Shown: positions 1 through 10,447, counted from the first letter of the stretch. The stretch is 64,000 nt of DNA from AP-15 sp963789025 (GCA_963789025.1 CAWBIT010000005.1:558001-622000), one strand, 5' to 3'. Notes: generated from the letters alone by a model not told the origin. Numbers and translations are program-made.

Positions 1-108
1 GCCGTTTCAGTCACTGACAACGATCTCCAAACATGGCGTGACGACCGCATGTCGCTTACTTACACCGTGGGCCAATGGGGGCCAGTGAATCTCAGTAAAT
101 CGCGGTAA
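1..108 (+). CDS. Possible C-terminal end of an upstream gene (partial)
   Basis: An open frame runs from the first base to a TAA at 106-108 and would encode about 35 residues, containing the stretch TDNDLQTWRDD. I do not recognise the family and it may not be coding. From here to the start of the RND adaptor at 348 I see no convincing gene. Confidence 0.2.
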   Translation, partial: AVSVTDNDLQTWRDDRMSLTYTVGQWGPVNLSKSR

Positions 109-347
109 AAATCGCGGCAGAACCCACTCGCAAATGGTGCGCCGGTCGAGGTGCGTTACAATTTTTTACCGGATCTTACTCGGATTCAGCCCAGCACCGG
201 TCTAAGTCTGCGAAAACGTCCACGAGCAAACAACCGGAGATCACGGTGCGACGCGGGACTGCACTATCGTGGCGTCCGGTGCGCGGTGCTGGCATTGGGA
301 GGCAGCGCTCGCTTTGCTAGCCGCAATCGATGAGGAAATAAGATCCT

Positions 348-1589
348 ATGGCCACGCCATCGGTTGTTTCCGACAAACCCGCTGTTAAGAGCGGACGTCG
401 TCCCCCTCTGCTTGCCGGCCTCGTAATGCTGGCAGTCGCCTCCGGGGGGTACCTGGGATGGCAGCACTTCGCGCACCTCCCGACCACCGCGAAACCGGGG
501 CCCCCGCCCCCTGTCCCGGTCATCGCAACGACGGTCAAGCAGCAAAATTTCCCGATCGTGCTGACCGGGATCGGCAATGTCGCGGCGCTGAACTCGGCGA
601 CGATCCGCAGCTTGGTCACGGAACCGATCATCAGCATCGACTTCAAGGACGGCCAGTATGTCAAAAAAGGTGAGCTCCTGGCTCAGCTCGATCCGAGCAC
701 CTATCAGGCGCAGCTCGATCAGGCGGAAGCCAATCTCGCCCGCGACCAGGCCCATCTCGAAAATGGGCGGATCAACCTCAACCGATATATCCCGCTGCAA
801 AAGCAAGGCTTTGCACCCCAGCAGCAGGTCGCCACACAGCAAGCGAAAATCGCCCAGGAGCAAGCCGTCATAACGGCAGATCAGGCGGCGATCGAATTCG
901 CCAAAACCGAGCTCAGCTATACGAAACTGCTGGCGCCGTTCGACGGGGTCGCCGGAATTCGGCTGCTCGATGTCGGCAACATCATTCACTCGAGCTCGAC
1001 GCGCGGCTCCCCGACCGAGCCAAATGCTCTGGTCGTGATCAACCAGGTGCAGCCGATCGCCGTGATGTTCACATTGGCTGCAGCCGACATTCCAGAGGTG
1101 CAGGACGCGATCGCAAAGGGCCTGGTCAAGGTCATTGCGTTGAGCGCGGACGGCGAAACCGAGCTCGACACCGGCACGCTCGCCGCGATCGACAATCAAG
1201 CGAATACAACCTCCGGAACGATAACCCTCAGGGCGATATTCTCCAATCCGCATCGCCAGCTGTGGCCCGGCATGTTCGTCAACGTCCGGGTCGTAACCCA
1301 GATGCAGGACAATGGTCTGACGGTTCCGCTCGATGCCGTCCAGCAGGGGCCGCGGGGGCAGTTCGTGTTTGTCGTCGATTCTGATCACAAAGTCGCGATG
1401 CAGCCAGTCTCGGTGCGCGAGACGCTCAACGGCGAGGCGCTGATCGACAAAGGATTGAGCGCCGGGGAGACGGTTGTCGTGCGCGGCCAATACCGGCTGA
1501 CGCCGGGCACCGTGGTGTCACTCGCCAACCCGAACGACCCCGCCGCGGTGCCGAACCCCACCCCGGCGAGCGCAGGCCTCTTGCCATGA
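348..1589 (+). CDS. RND efflux periplasmic adaptor subunit (MdtA-like)
   Basis: This 413-residue membrane-fusion protein links an inner-membrane RND pump to an outer-membrane channel and acts in the periplasm. A hydrophobic anchor lies at about residues 22-42 (LLAGLVMLAVASGGYLGW), followed by a Pro-rich linker. The barrel-sandwich (lipoyl) half containing EPIISIDFKDGQYVKKGE comes next, then a Gln/Ala-rich coiled-coil hairpin at about 120-180 and the second lipoyl half with LLAPFDGVAGIRLLDVG. The C-terminal beta-barrel and membrane-proximal domains end the protein. The stop codon overlaps the ATG of the pump gene (ATGA), so the two are translationally coupled. No outer-membrane partner or regulator is adjacent. 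The subfamily assignment is by overall resemblance. Confidence 0.9.
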   Translation: MATPSVVSDKPAVKSGRRPPLLAGLVMLAVASGGYLGWQHFAHLPTTAKPGPPPPVPVIATTVKQQNFPIVLTGIGNVAALNSATIRSLVTEPIISIDFKDGQYVKKGELLAQLDPSTYQAQLDQAEANLARDQAHLENGRINLNRYIPLQKQGFAPQQQVATQQAKIAQEQAVITADQAAIEFAKTELSYTKLLAPFDGVAGIRLLDVGNIIHSSSTRGSPTEPNALVVINQVQPIAVMFTLAAADIPEVQDAIAKGLVKVIALSADGETELDTGTLAAIDNQANTTSGTITLRAIFSNPHRQLWPGMFVNVRVVTQMQDNGLTVPLDAVQQGPRGQFVFVVDSDHKVAMQPVSVRETLNGEALIDKGLSAGETVVVRGQYRLTPGTVVSLANPNDPAAVPNPTPASAGLLP

Positions 1590-4500
1590 ACATCTCGGCG
1601 AAATTCATCCGCAAGCCGATCGCCACCGCGCTGCTGATGGCGGCAATCCTGCTGCTCGGCCTGATCAGCTACGAGCTGTTGCCGGTGGCGGCCTTGCCGA
1701 ACATCGACACGCCGACCGTCCTGGTCACCGCGCAATTTCCAGGCGCCGATGCGCAGACCGTTGCGGGCACCGTCACGACGCCGCTCGAACGGCAATTCGG
1801 TCAGATCCCCGGCCTGACGCAAATGACTTCGAGCAGCGGTAACGAAAGTTCCGAGATTACATTGCAGTTCGCCCGCAGCGTCTCTGTCGAAACGGCGGCG
1901 CAGGCCGTGCAGGCGGCGATCAATGCGGCGGCTGGCTTCCTGCCGCCGACGATGCCAAGCCCGCCGATCTATCGGCTGACCAATCCGGCGGATACGCCGG
2001 TGCTGATGCTGGCGCTGACCTCGCAGACACTGCCGCTCACGACGGTCAGCGATTACGCCAACAGCATCCTGGCGCAGAAGATTTCGCAAATGCCGGGTGT
2101 TGGCCTCGTCGGTATCGGCGGCGAGCAAAACCCGGCGATCCGAGTGCAGGTCAACCCGGCGCAGTTGGCCGCAGTGGGTCTCGACCTGGAGGCGGTGCGA
2201 ACGGCATTGTCCACCGCCACGGTCGACCAGCCGAAAGGTACATTGTACGGCGCCAACCAGGCTTTCGCGCTGCAGACCAACGATCAGTTGATGACGGCCG
2301 AGGGGTTCAACAACTATATCCTCGCCAACCGCCCGGGTACCTTCGCCACGACGGCGCAGGGAACCAACAACATGCCCGCCAGCTCCACCACGAACCACCC
2401 CGACCCCGGTGTGGTCGGCGTGAGCGGGCCGGTTCGCGTGCGCGACATCGGCCGCGCTATCGTCGGGCCGCAGGATGTGAACCTGGCTGGCTGGATGAAC
2501 ACCGAGCCGGCCATCATCATAGCGGTCCAGCGCCAGTCGGGGGCCAATGTCATCGCCACTGTCGACGCCATCAAGAAGGCATTGCCGCAGCTCGAAGCCT
2601 CACTGCCGCCATCGCTCAAGATCCATATCGTGTCGGACCGCACGCAGACGATCCGGGCGAGCGTCGCCGATGTTCAAAATACACTGCTGCTGACGATAGG
2701 CCTGGTCGTCGGGGTCATTCTTCTCTTCCTGCGCACGCTTTGGGGGACTGTGATCCCGGCGATATCGGTGCCGATGTCACTGATCGGCACCTTCGCGGTT
2801 ATTTACGTGCTCGGCTACACCCTCGACAATCTGTCGCTGATGGCGCTGACTATCGCCGTCGGCTTTGTCGTCGACGATGCGATCGTCATGATCGAGAACA
2901 TCGTGCGGCACATCGAGGAGGGGAAGACCCCGATGCAGGCCGCTCTGCAAGGAGCCGGCGAGATCGGTTTTACGATCATGTCGATTTCGATCTCGCTGAT
3001 CGCGGTGTTCATACCGTTGTTTCTGATGAGCGGCATTGTCGGCCTGTTGTTCCGCGAGTTCGCCGTCACCGTCGCGGTGGCGATCCTCGTCTCGGTCATT
3101 GTCTCGCTGACTTTGACCCCGATGATGTGCGCCCGCCTCTTGACGCCGGAGGGCGACACGCGACCGGGCCTCATCTCGCGCGCGCTCGAGCGCTTCTTTG
3201 ATTGGCTGGCCGCCGTTTACGATCGCGGGCTGGTTGTTGCCCTGCGCCATCGTTTTATTACGTTGCTCGTGATGATCTCGACCGTCGCTTTGACCGGCGT
3301 GCTGTTCGTGGACATCCCGAAAGGCTTTTTCCCGCAGGAAGACACCGGCCTGATCCAGGGCATCGCCGAGGGCGCCGAAAACATCTCGCCTAAGGCGATG
3401 AAGGACCGCATGCGGGCGGTTCTGGCGGTGGTAATGAAGGACCCTGCGGTCGCCGCGGCGAACGCCTATATCGGACCCGGCGGGCCGACTGTGACCGAGA
3501 ATGACGGGCGTGTGTTCATCACGTTGAAGCCGATCAGTCAGAGGGTCGGCGTCGACCAGGTGATTGCGCGCTTGAACAAGGCGCTGCAGCCGGTCTACGG
3601 AATCACGTTGTACATGCAGGCCGCGCAAGACATTACGGTTGGCGCGCGGGTTTCAAAGACCCAGTACCAATACACGCTCGTCGACGTCGACGTTGACGAG
3701 CTCGACCACTGGGCGCCGATCCTCTACAACAAGCTCAAAACCTTGCCGCAATTGACCGACGTCGCGAGCGACCAGCAGAGCACCGGCCGGGTCCTGAAAG
3801 TCGAGATCGACCGCCAGCTCGCCCAACAGCTGGGCATCAACCCTTCGGTGGTTGATTCGATCCTCTACGATGCGTTCGGCCAGCGGGTCGCCGCGCGCAT
3901 CTACACGAGGCTCAACCAGTATTTCGTGATCCTCGAAGTCGAGCCTGATTTCCAGCTCGGGCCCAACGCACTCAGCCGCATCTACGCGACGTCGTCCAGC
4001 GGCAAAGAAGTGCCGCTGAGCGAGTTCGCCAAGATCACCTCGACGGTCGCGCCCATTGCGGTCAACCACCAGGGCCAATTCCCGTCGGTGACATTGAGCT
4101 TCAACCTCCCGTCGAATGTTTCGATCGGCGCGGCGGTGACGGCGATCCAGCAGGTCACTAGAGAGCTGCAGCTGCCACGCTCGATTGCCACGAGTTTTCA
4201 GGGCAGCGCGCAGGCGTTTCAGAACTCGCTGAGCAGCACGCCGATCCTGATCCTCGCGGCATTGATCGCGGTCTACATCATCCTAGGCATGCTCTACGAG
4301 AGCACGATCCACCCGATCACGATCATCTCCACCCTGCCCTCGGCAGGGCTCGGAGCGTTGCTGACCCTGATGCTGTTTGGCATGCCGCTCGACGTGATCG
4401 GCATTATCGGGATCATCCTGTTGATCGGCATCGTCAAAAAGAACGGCATCATGCTTGTCGACTTTGCGTTGGCCGGCGAACGCGAGCGCGGGCTCAGCAC

Positions 4501-4795
4501 CGAGGAGGCGATCCACGAGGCGTGCCGCCTGCGCTTTCGCCCGATCCTGATGACGACGATGTGCGCGCTGCTTGCCGGCATCCCGCTGATGCTCGGCACC
4601 GGCATCGGCTCGGAAATCCGCCAGCCGCTCGGCTATGCGATAGTCGGCGGCCTCTTGGTGTCTCAGGTGCTGACTTTGTTCACGACGCCGGTCGTCTACA
4701 TCTACATGGATCGCCTCGGCACGATTCTACGGCGCCTGCGCGGCTCGCACCGGGCCATGGCTGTAGCGCCGGCAGCCGGCGGCGCCGCCGAGTGA
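1586..4795 (+). CDS. RND efflux pump permease (MdtB/MdtC-like)
   Basis: This 1069-residue inner-membrane proton-driven drug exporter has the usual AcrB-family length. It shows the duplicated plan of 12 membrane segments with two large periplasmic loops: TM1 near residues 14-32, a TM2-6 block at about 365-510, TM7 near 555 and the TM8-12 block at about 895-1050. The TM4 segment VGFVVDDAIVMIENIV carries the paired Asp residues of the proton relay. The periplasmic motif GFFPQEDTG is also present. It starts inside the stop codon of the adaptor gene, so the two form an operon. The substrate cannot be read from sequence; the MdtBC type is my best match and heavy-metal exporters look less likely. 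Confidence 0.93.
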   Translation: MNISAKFIRKPIATALLMAAILLLGLISYELLPVAALPNIDTPTVLVTAQFPGADAQTVAGTVTTPLERQFGQIPGLTQMTSSSGNESSEITLQFARSVSVETAAQAVQAAINAAAGFLPPTMPSPPIYRLTNPADTPVLMLALTSQTLPLTTVSDYANSILAQKISQMPGVGLVGIGGEQNPAIRVQVNPAQLAAVGLDLEAVRTALSTATVDQPKGTLYGANQAFALQTNDQLMTAEGFNNYILANRPGTFATTAQGTNNMPASSTTNHPDPGVVGVSGPVRVRDIGRAIVGPQDVNLAGWMNTEPAIIIAVQRQSGANVIATVDAIKKALPQLEASLPPSLKIHIVSDRTQTIRASVADVQNTLLLTIGLVVGVILLFLRTLWGTVIPAISVPMSLIGTFAVIYVLGYTLDNLSLMALTIAVGFVVDDAIVMIENIVRHIEEGKTPMQAALQGAGEIGFTIMSISISLIAVFIPLFLMSGIVGLLFREFAVTVAVAILVSVIVSLTLTPMMCARLLTPEGDTRPGLISRALERFFDWLAAVYDRGLVVALRHRFITLLVMISTVALTGVLFVDIPKGFFPQEDTGLIQGIAEGAENISPKAMKDRMRAVLAVVMKDPAVAAANAYIGPGGPTVTENDGRVFITLKPISQRVGVDQVIARLNKALQPVYGITLYMQAAQDITVGARVSKTQYQYTLVDVDVDELDHWAPILYNKLKTLPQLTDVASDQQSTGRVLKVEIDRQLAQQLGINPSVVDSILYDAFGQRVAARIYTRLNQYFVILEVEPDFQLGPNALSRIYATSSSGKEVPLSEFAKITSTVAPIAVNHQGQFPSVTLSFNLPSNVSIGAAVTAIQQVTRELQLPRSIATSFQGSAQAFQNSLSSTPILILAALIAVYIILGMLYESTIHPITIISTLPSAGLGALLTLMLFGMPLDVIGIIGIILLIGIVKKNGIMLVDFALAGERERGLSTEEAIHEACRLRFRPILMTTMCALLAGIPLMLGTGIGSEIRQPLGYAIVGGLLVSQVLTLFTTPVVYIYMDRLGTILRRLRGSHRAMAVAPAAGGAAE

Positions 4796-4852
4796 GCATC
4801 GTCTTCGACCATCAGCTCGGATCTGCTGAATACGGCATCCGCAACAGCTGAT

Positions 4853-5537
4853 ATGGCCAGCCGGGCCCTTCCGTTCGTTTTGAGCCTGATTGCCGGATCC
4901 ACCGACATCATCGGTTTTCTCGGCCTCAATGGGCTGTTCACATCCCACATCACCGGCAACCTGGTCGTTCTGGCCGCCCATATCGTCGCCGGCGACCCGA
5001 CTATATTCTCTTACGTTCTATCGGTCCCGGTCTTCATGCTGATGCTGTTTCTGACGCGCTTGCTCGCCGGCGTACTCGAGCAAGCCGGGGTTTCGACCTT
5101 GCAACCGTTACTGCTGCTGCAGCTGTTCTTTCTTGTTGCCTTCCTCTCGATTTTGGATTGTGGCGGGTCCATGGCGCGACGCCGACGCAATGCTTGCGGT
5201 CGTCGCGGGCATGTGCGGCGTCGCGGCGATGGCGGTGCAGAACGCGCTCGTGCAGATTTCGCTGAGGAACACGCCAACCACTGCCGTAATGACGACGAAT
5301 GTCACTCATTTCATGCTGGACCTCGGAGAGGCCCTGGTTGGCCGTGATCATGCCCAGGCCGCCCGGGCGCGCGCCCGCGCGATGCACATCTTACCGGTGA
5401 TCGTCGGCTTTGCAATTGGATGCGTGTTCGGCGCGGCCCTTGAAGCTGCTGCTGGCTTGTGGTCCTTGGCTCTGCCCACCACGCTTGCCCTGCTCGCCTT
5501 CACGATGGGTTTGGCAGACCGCTATCACCCCGCATAA
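4853..5537 (+). pseudogene. DUF1275 (YoaK-type) membrane protein, frameshifted
   Basis: Two overlapping frames together encode one DUF1275 family membrane protein of about 225 residues. The first, from ATG 4853, includes STDIIGFLGLNGLFTSHITG. The second carries AAMAVQNALVQISLRNTPTT and NVTHFMLDLGEAL, the conserved second half of the family. The frame changes at about 5145-5155, where LSIL should run into IVAGPWRDADAM. The family is predicted to be multi-spanning and its function is poorly known. Either the gene is inactivated or there is an assembly error. It follows the RND operon with a short gap and may once have been co-transcribed. Confidence 0.8.
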
Positions 5538-5669
5538 GACATTGATCACGCGCTACGAATGCTTTCGCGATCATTTACGTAGTCTGACCGCGCTTTACTC
5601 GCAATGGCGCGGGCTCGGCAACAAATTACTCCGCGATAGCGTTAGCGACGCATCACCTGCTATCAGAGA

Positions 5670-6170
5670 ATGACCATGCGCAGATCCCGTCCCGTAATGC
5701 CCACACTGGTTGGCCTGTCTCTCGCAATGCTCGCCTATCTCGCTCCTGAGGCCGCTGTGGCGACCGCGGAAGAAGCGCAGACCCCGGCGATCGCGCCGGG
5801 AATGGCGCGGGTTTGGTTTCTGCGGCCGGCGGGCTCGCTCAATGGCAATGTGTGGGCAGCAGCGCCGATGATTTACGCGAATGGCGCGTCTATCGGCGGC
5901 ATCCCGGCGGGAAGCGAATTCTATCGCGATTTCCGGCCTGGAACGTATAGCTTTACCGTGCAGCCTTACGGACTGCCAACTGGTGAGGCCGATACCGTAC
6001 AGCTGGCGCCTGGGACGCAGACCTATCTCGAAATCCAGTGGCTGGCCAGCTGGCAGGAAGGCTATCGGGAGGCAGGTTGGGGGTTCGCGCCCAACACCTT
6101 CGGTATCCTGACGATGTCGCCCCAGCTGGCACAGGCCTATTTTCCGACATTGACTTATCACCCGCAGTAA
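5670..6170 (+). CDS. Secreted or periplasmic protein, DUF2846-like
   Basis: This 166-residue protein has an N-terminal signal peptide (basic start, hydrophobic run at about 13-30, likely cleavage after AVATA). The mature part contains ARVWFLRPAGS, an NGASIGGIPAGSEF turn and the FRPGTYSFTVQP strand, the layout I associate with DUF2846-like small beta-sandwich proteins of the envelope. No lipobox Cys is visible. The ATG at 5670 was chosen because a second in-frame Met follows two codons later and either gives an intact signal. No enzymatic function can be assigned. Confidence 0.6.
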   Translation: MTMRRSRPVMPTLVGLSLAMLAYLAPEAAVATAEEAQTPAIAPGMARVWFLRPAGSLNGNVWAAAPMIYANGASIGGIPAGSEFYRDFRPGTYSFTVQPYGLPTGEADTVQLAPGTQTYLEIQWLASWQEGYREAGWGFAPNTFGILTMSPQLAQAYFPTLTYHPQ

Positions 6171-6197
6171 TCACAGGCTTCACGGGAAGACGGTGAA

Positions 6198-7131
6198 ATG
6201 AAAATAGGAATAATCGGCGCGGGCGCGGTCGGTTCCGCGTGCTTGACGACTCTGGTTTCGCGCGGCTGCGCACGCAAATCGTGGTGCTGGACCGAGATCG
6301 AAAAAGGGCGGAAGGTCTGGTAATCGACGTCCAATACGGCGCCGTGTTGTGCCCTTATGCCGAGCTGCGCGCCGGCGACTATTCCGATCTCGAAGGCGCC
6401 GCTTTGGTGATGATCACGGCCGGCGCAAACGAAAAGACGGGCGGCGCCACCGACCGGAATGACCCTGCGGGCCGGCTGCGGCTGCTGGACACCAACGCCG
6501 CAGTTTACGAGAGCATCGTTCCGCAGCTTCGCGCAGTGGTGCCGCAGGCGCTCGTCCTTGTCGTTACCGATCCTCCGGATCCGCTGGCCGATGTGGTTCG
6601 CATACTGGGGCACGAGCGCGTTCTCAGTACCGGGACATTATCTCGACAGCTTGCGCTTCCGGTTTCACCTGGCTCGGTGGTTCGGGGTAAGCCCAGCTTG
6701 TGTCGATGCGCAGATCGTCGTAGAGCACGGTACGAGCGAGGTGTTTCTGTGGTCTTCGGCCCGCATCGCAGGGAAGCCGGTATTAGAGCTGCTAGAGCCA
6801 AATTCGGCACAAAACCGGGAAGAGTTTCGCCACGAGATCGAGCGGCAGGTCCGGTACGCCAACATTGCCATCATCGAAGGCATTGGTGCCAGTCAGCACG
6901 GTATCGGGATGGCGTGCGCGCGCATTGCCGAGATCGTTCTGCGAAATGAGCCGGCCGTCATTCCGATCGCCTCGTACAACGCGGAATACTGCGCTACGCT
7001 GTCCTTGCCGAGCGTTCTTGGACGCAGCGGCGTGGCCAGGATCCTCGAGCCGCCGATGTCAGATGAGGAGCGTCAGGCGCTACAACATAGCGCTGATACG
7101 CTTAAATCCGCAGCGGCAAGGATGCGATTTA
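6198..7131 (+). pseudogene. L-lactate/malate dehydrogenase, two frameshifts, 3' end cut by IS
   Basis: Three consecutive frames give one NAD-dependent lactate/malate dehydrogenase. The start at 6198 has the Rossmann motif MKIGIIGAGAVGSA. After a shift near 6270 the second frame reads IVVLDRDRKRAEG and MITAGANEK. After a one-base T insertion near 6639 the third frame reads GTYLDSLRF and VVEHGTSEVFLWS, which holds the catalytic His region of the family. The last codons run straight into an IS5-like element at 7132. The enzyme would interconvert lactate or malate with its 2-oxoacid using NAD. It is the first gene of an organic-acid cluster and is clearly non-functional as read. Confidence 0.85.
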
Positions 7132-8443
7132 GCAGGTTGCGGAAAAAGTCGCATATTGGAGCGAGATCTGGGGTATAATCCATAGCGCGTGACGAGATGT
7201 GGGGGACGTCCGATGCGCGGTGGGGATCTCAGGAGCGAGGCGCTGTTCAGCTATTTGAGCTGCGAAGCGCGGGTGCCGTTGTATCATCCGTTGCGGCCGA
7301 TCCAAAAGATTGTGGACGAGGCGCTTGGTGCACTGACGGGGGAATTCGAGAAGTTGTACGCGAAGCTCGGACGGCCGTCGATTCCCCCTGAGAAACTGCT
7401 TCGTGCGCTGCTGCTGCAGGCCTTCTATTCGGTGCGTTCGGAGCGGCAGCTGATGGAGCAACTCGGCTACAATCTGCTGTTCCGCTGGTTTGTCGGGCTG
7501 TCGCTGGATGCCGTGGTGTGGGACGTTACGGTGTTCACCAAGAACCGCGAGCGGCTGATCGACGGTGACATTGCCAGCAAGTTCATGGCCGCGGTACTGA
7601 ACCAGGAGCAGGTCAAGACCCTGCTGTCGGACGACCACTTCTCGGTCGACGGCACCCTGATCGAGGCGTGGGCCAGCATGAAGAGCTTTCGCCCCAAGGA
7701 CGGCAGCGGCGAGCCGCCGGCGCCGGGCCGCAATGGGGAACGGGACTTCCACGGCGAGAAGCGAAGCAACGAGACCCACGCCTCGGTCACTGATCCCGAC
7801 GCGCGATTGTATCGCAAAGGGCCGGGCCAGCCGGCCAAGCTCGCCTATCTGGGGCACGTTCTGATGGAGAACCGGCATGCTCTGGTGGTCGGCACGCGTC
7901 TGACCCTGGCCACCGGCACGGCAGAGCGCGAGGCGGCGCTGGAGATGGTGGCGGCCCGTCCCGGCAACCACCGGATCACGCTCGGCGCCGACAAGGCCTA
8001 CGATGTGGCCGAGTTTGTCGCCGATCTGCGGGAATTCAATGTGACGCCGCACGTGGCGCAGAACACCGCCAATCGGCGATCGGCGATCGACCGACGGACG
8101 ACCCGCCATCCTGGCTATGCGGTCAGTGGCCGGGTGCGCAAGCGCATTGAAGAGGTGTTTGGCTGGACCAAGGCGGCGGCTGGCTTCCGCAAGACCCGTC
8201 ACCGTGGTCTTGCCCGCGTCGGCTGGATGTTCACCCTGACTGCCACTGCCTACAATCTCGTCCGGTTGCCCAGGCTGGTGGGGGCCGCGGCATAGCCATG
8301 CCCGGAATCCGCCCGGGCCGGGCGAAAACGGGCAAAATCGATACAAAAACCTGCTTGCTAGTGGTTTCCAACAACCCTGGCGAGAATCCTGTACGATAAC
8401 TCTACAAAACGACACACAAGCACTGAGTTTTTCCGCATCCTGC
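7132..8443 (+). mobile_element. IS5-like insertion sequence, about 1.31 kb, with terminal inverted repeats
   Basis: The ends are imperfect inverted repeats. The left reads GCAGGTTGCGGAAAAAGTC, and the right, read inward from 8443, is GCAGGATGCGGAAAAACTC (17 of 19 identical). The dinucleotide TA flanks both sides (7130-7131 and 8444-8445), consistent with a short target duplication. One transposase gene fills the interior. The element sits exactly between the lactate dehydrogenase remnant and a beta-hydroxyacid dehydrogenase that has lost its start. The IS5-superfamily assignment comes from the transposase. Confidence 0.88.
7213..8295 (+). CDS. IS5-family transposase
   Basis: This 360-residue DDE transposase of the IS5 superfamily is a type common in Alphaproteobacteria. 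It starts at the ATG giving MRGGDLRSEALFSYLS; a GTG eight codons upstream is also possible. The N-terminal part holds the DUF772-type domain with GRPSIPPEKLLRALLLQAF. The catalytic core contains DDHFSVDGTLIEAWAS (first Asp), the highly conserved block FHGEKRSNETHAS, TLGADKAYDV (second Asp) and a C-terminal RKRIEEVFGWTK (Glu). The reading frame is intact, so the element may still be active. Confidence 0.92.
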   Translation: MRGGDLRSEALFSYLSCEARVPLYHPLRPIQKIVDEALGALTGEFEKLYAKLGRPSIPPEKLLRALLLQAFYSVRSERQLMEQLGYNLLFRWFVGLSLDAVVWDVTVFTKNRERLIDGDIASKFMAAVLNQEQVKTLLSDDHFSVDGTLIEAWASMKSFRPKDGSGEPPAPGRNGERDFHGEKRSNETHASVTDPDARLYRKGPGQPAKLAYLGHVLMENRHALVVGTRLTLATGTAEREAALEMVAARPGNHRITLGADKAYDVAEFVADLREFNVTPHVAQNTANRRSAIDRRTTRHPGYAVSGRVRKRIEEVFGWTKAAAGFRKTRHRGLARVGWMFTLTATAYNLVRLPRLVGAAA

Positions 8444-8445
8444 TA

Positions 8446-9354
8446 GACGGAAGCATCGGCTTTGTCGGGCTCGGTCGCATGGGTAGCGCCATGGCGACCA
8501 ATCTCGCGGCCGGCGCCTGCCGAGTGATGGCCTATATTCGCCGTCCGGACCGCGCGGCGGAAATTCGGGCCCTCGGCCTGGAGCCGAAATTCAGCATTGC
8601 CGATTTGTTCGACTGCGATTTCGTCATCAGCATGCTGCCTGACGACCGCGCGGTTCGCGAGGCGGTATTCGGCAAAACCGGGGAAAAGGGGTTAGCTGGG
8701 GGTCTGAAGAGCAATGCCGTGCATCTCTCGATGAGCACGATCAGCACGGCCGCGGCAGGCGAATTCGCCGAGGAGCACGAAAAGCACGGCCAGTGCTATA
8801 TCGCGGCGCCGGTGTTCGGCAACCCCGATGCGGCCCGGACCCGCCAGCTATTCATCATCGCGGCCGGCGCCCGTGACCCGCTCGAGCGTTGCCGTCCGCT
8901 CTTCGACCTGCTGGGCCAACGCACCTTTGTCATCGGCAGCGATCCCGAGCGCGCCAACCTGGTCAAGATCGTCGGCAATGCCATGATGGCGACGACGTTG
9001 GAAATGCTTGGCGAGACGCTTGCTCTGGTGCGTAAGCGCAGCCTCGATCCGGCCGCGGTTCTCGACATTCTGACTTCGACCATGTTCGGCAGCCGGATCC
9101 ACAAGCTTTACGGCGCCAAAATCGTCGCGCAGCGTTTCGTGCCTTCGGACTTTGTGCTTCCACTGGCGCTCAAGGATGTCCGTTTGGCCCTGGCGGAAGC
9201 GGAGGCCGTCAACGTTCCAATGCCATCGGTCAGCGTCGTGCGCGACCGCATGATCACCGGTCTGGCGCACGGTTACACGGAATTCGACTGGTCGGTTCTG
9301 GGTCTGGTCGCAGCCGAAGCGGCGGGAATCGAAGACCAGGCAGATGCCGACTGA
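8446..9354 (+). pseudogene. NAD(P)-dependent beta-hydroxyacid dehydrogenase, 5' end removed by IS insertion
   Basis: The product belongs to the 3-hydroxyisobutyrate/6-phosphogluconate dehydrogenase superfamily. Coding similarity begins immediately after the IS5-like element with GSIGFVGLGRMGSAMATNLA, the first Rossmann strand and dinucleotide loop. The only ATG in frame (8479) lies inside that glycine motif. The native start codon is therefore lost, and translation from 8479 would give a protein lacking the first strand. The catalytic Lys region appears in ANLVKIVGNAMMATTLEM, and the C-terminal helical domain is complete to the TGA at 9352-9354. It would oxidise a short beta-hydroxyacid; the substrate is unknown. 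Confidence 0.75.
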
Positions 9355-9396
9355 GGCTCGAGACTGCGTCCCCCGTTCTTGCCTAGATGCGGAGAA

Positions 9397-10430
9397 ATGA
9401 CCATGACAGCAAATATCAATGTGGAACGGACCGTTATTGCAGGCACGAGCCTAGCGGTATCACGCGTTGGCCTTGGAACATGGGCGATCGGCGGCTGGAT
9501 GTGGGGCGGAACGGACGATGACGAGTCGGTTAACACGATCCAGGCTGCCCTCGAGCGCGGCATCAACCTGATCGACACGGCGCCTATGGGTTTGGCCGCT
9601 CCGAAGAAATCGTCGGCCGCGCCATTGCCGACCGCAATCTGCGTTCACGCGTCGTCATAGCCACCAAAACCGGGCTCGAGTGGGAGGATGGGAAAGTCTT
9701 CCGCAATGCCAGCCGAGACCGGATCCTGCGCGAGGCGTCCAACTCGTTGCGTCGGCTGCGCACCGATTACATCGATATCTATCAGGTGCACTGGCCCGAC
9801 CCGCTGGTGCCGATCGAAGAAACGGCCGATGCGATGCAGACGCTCTTCGACCAAGGGATGATTCGGGCTATTGGCGTCAGCAATTTCTCGGTTGCGCAGA
9901 TCGAACGGTTTCGCCGACACGCCAAGCTGCACTTGGTACAGCCGCCCTATAATCTGTTCGAGCGCAAGATCGAGAAAGAGCTCCTGCCCTATTGCCGGGA
10001 ATCGGGTCTCGCGACGTTGACCTATGGCGCACTGTGCCGCGGTCTGTTATCCGGCAAGCTGCAAGAGGACGCGCATTTTGACGGCGACGATCTTCGTCGG
10101 ACCGACCCGAAATTCCAGCCGCCGCGCTATGCGCAATACCTCACTGCCGTCCGCCGTCTCGATGAATTCGCCCGACAGCGTTACGGCAAGCGGGTCATCC
10201 ACTTGGCTGTGCGTTGGCTCCTCGACCAGCGCGCGAGTGCGGCGCTCTGGGGAGCGCGTCATCCTGGCCAGCTGCAACCGATCGACGAGGTATTCGGATG
10301 GTCGCTCGATGCCGCCGCAAGGAGCGAGATCGACCGCATCCTGCGAGAGTCGATCACCGACCCGGTGGGCCCCGACTTCATGGCTCCGCCTTTGCGCTCC
10401 AAGCCCGCGATCTTGGAAGCGGCGCAGTGA
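9397..10430 (+). pseudogene. Aldo/keto reductase, one frameshift
   Basis: ATG 9397 opens an aldo/keto reductase with VSRVGLGTWAIGGWMWGG and GINLIDTAP. The frame shifts near 9590, where DTAP should continue as YGFGRSEEIVGRAIADR. The new frame runs to 10430 and includes the catalytic-lysine strand VVIATKTGLEW, RRLRTDYIDIYQVHWPDP and AIGVSNFS. The C-terminal cofactor-binding region is also complete. About 345 residues would be encoded if repaired, normal for the NADPH-dependent AKR superfamily. The missing base or bases at one point explain the break. Confidence 0.85.
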
Positions 10431-10447
10431 TCACGCGTCAGGAGACA

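Noticed and set aside
264..1490. Long minus-strand open frame opposite the RND adaptor gene
   Set aside because: Shadow of the plus-strand gene: composition Arg/Asp-rich, no domain, while the plus frame has clear membrane-fusion motifs.
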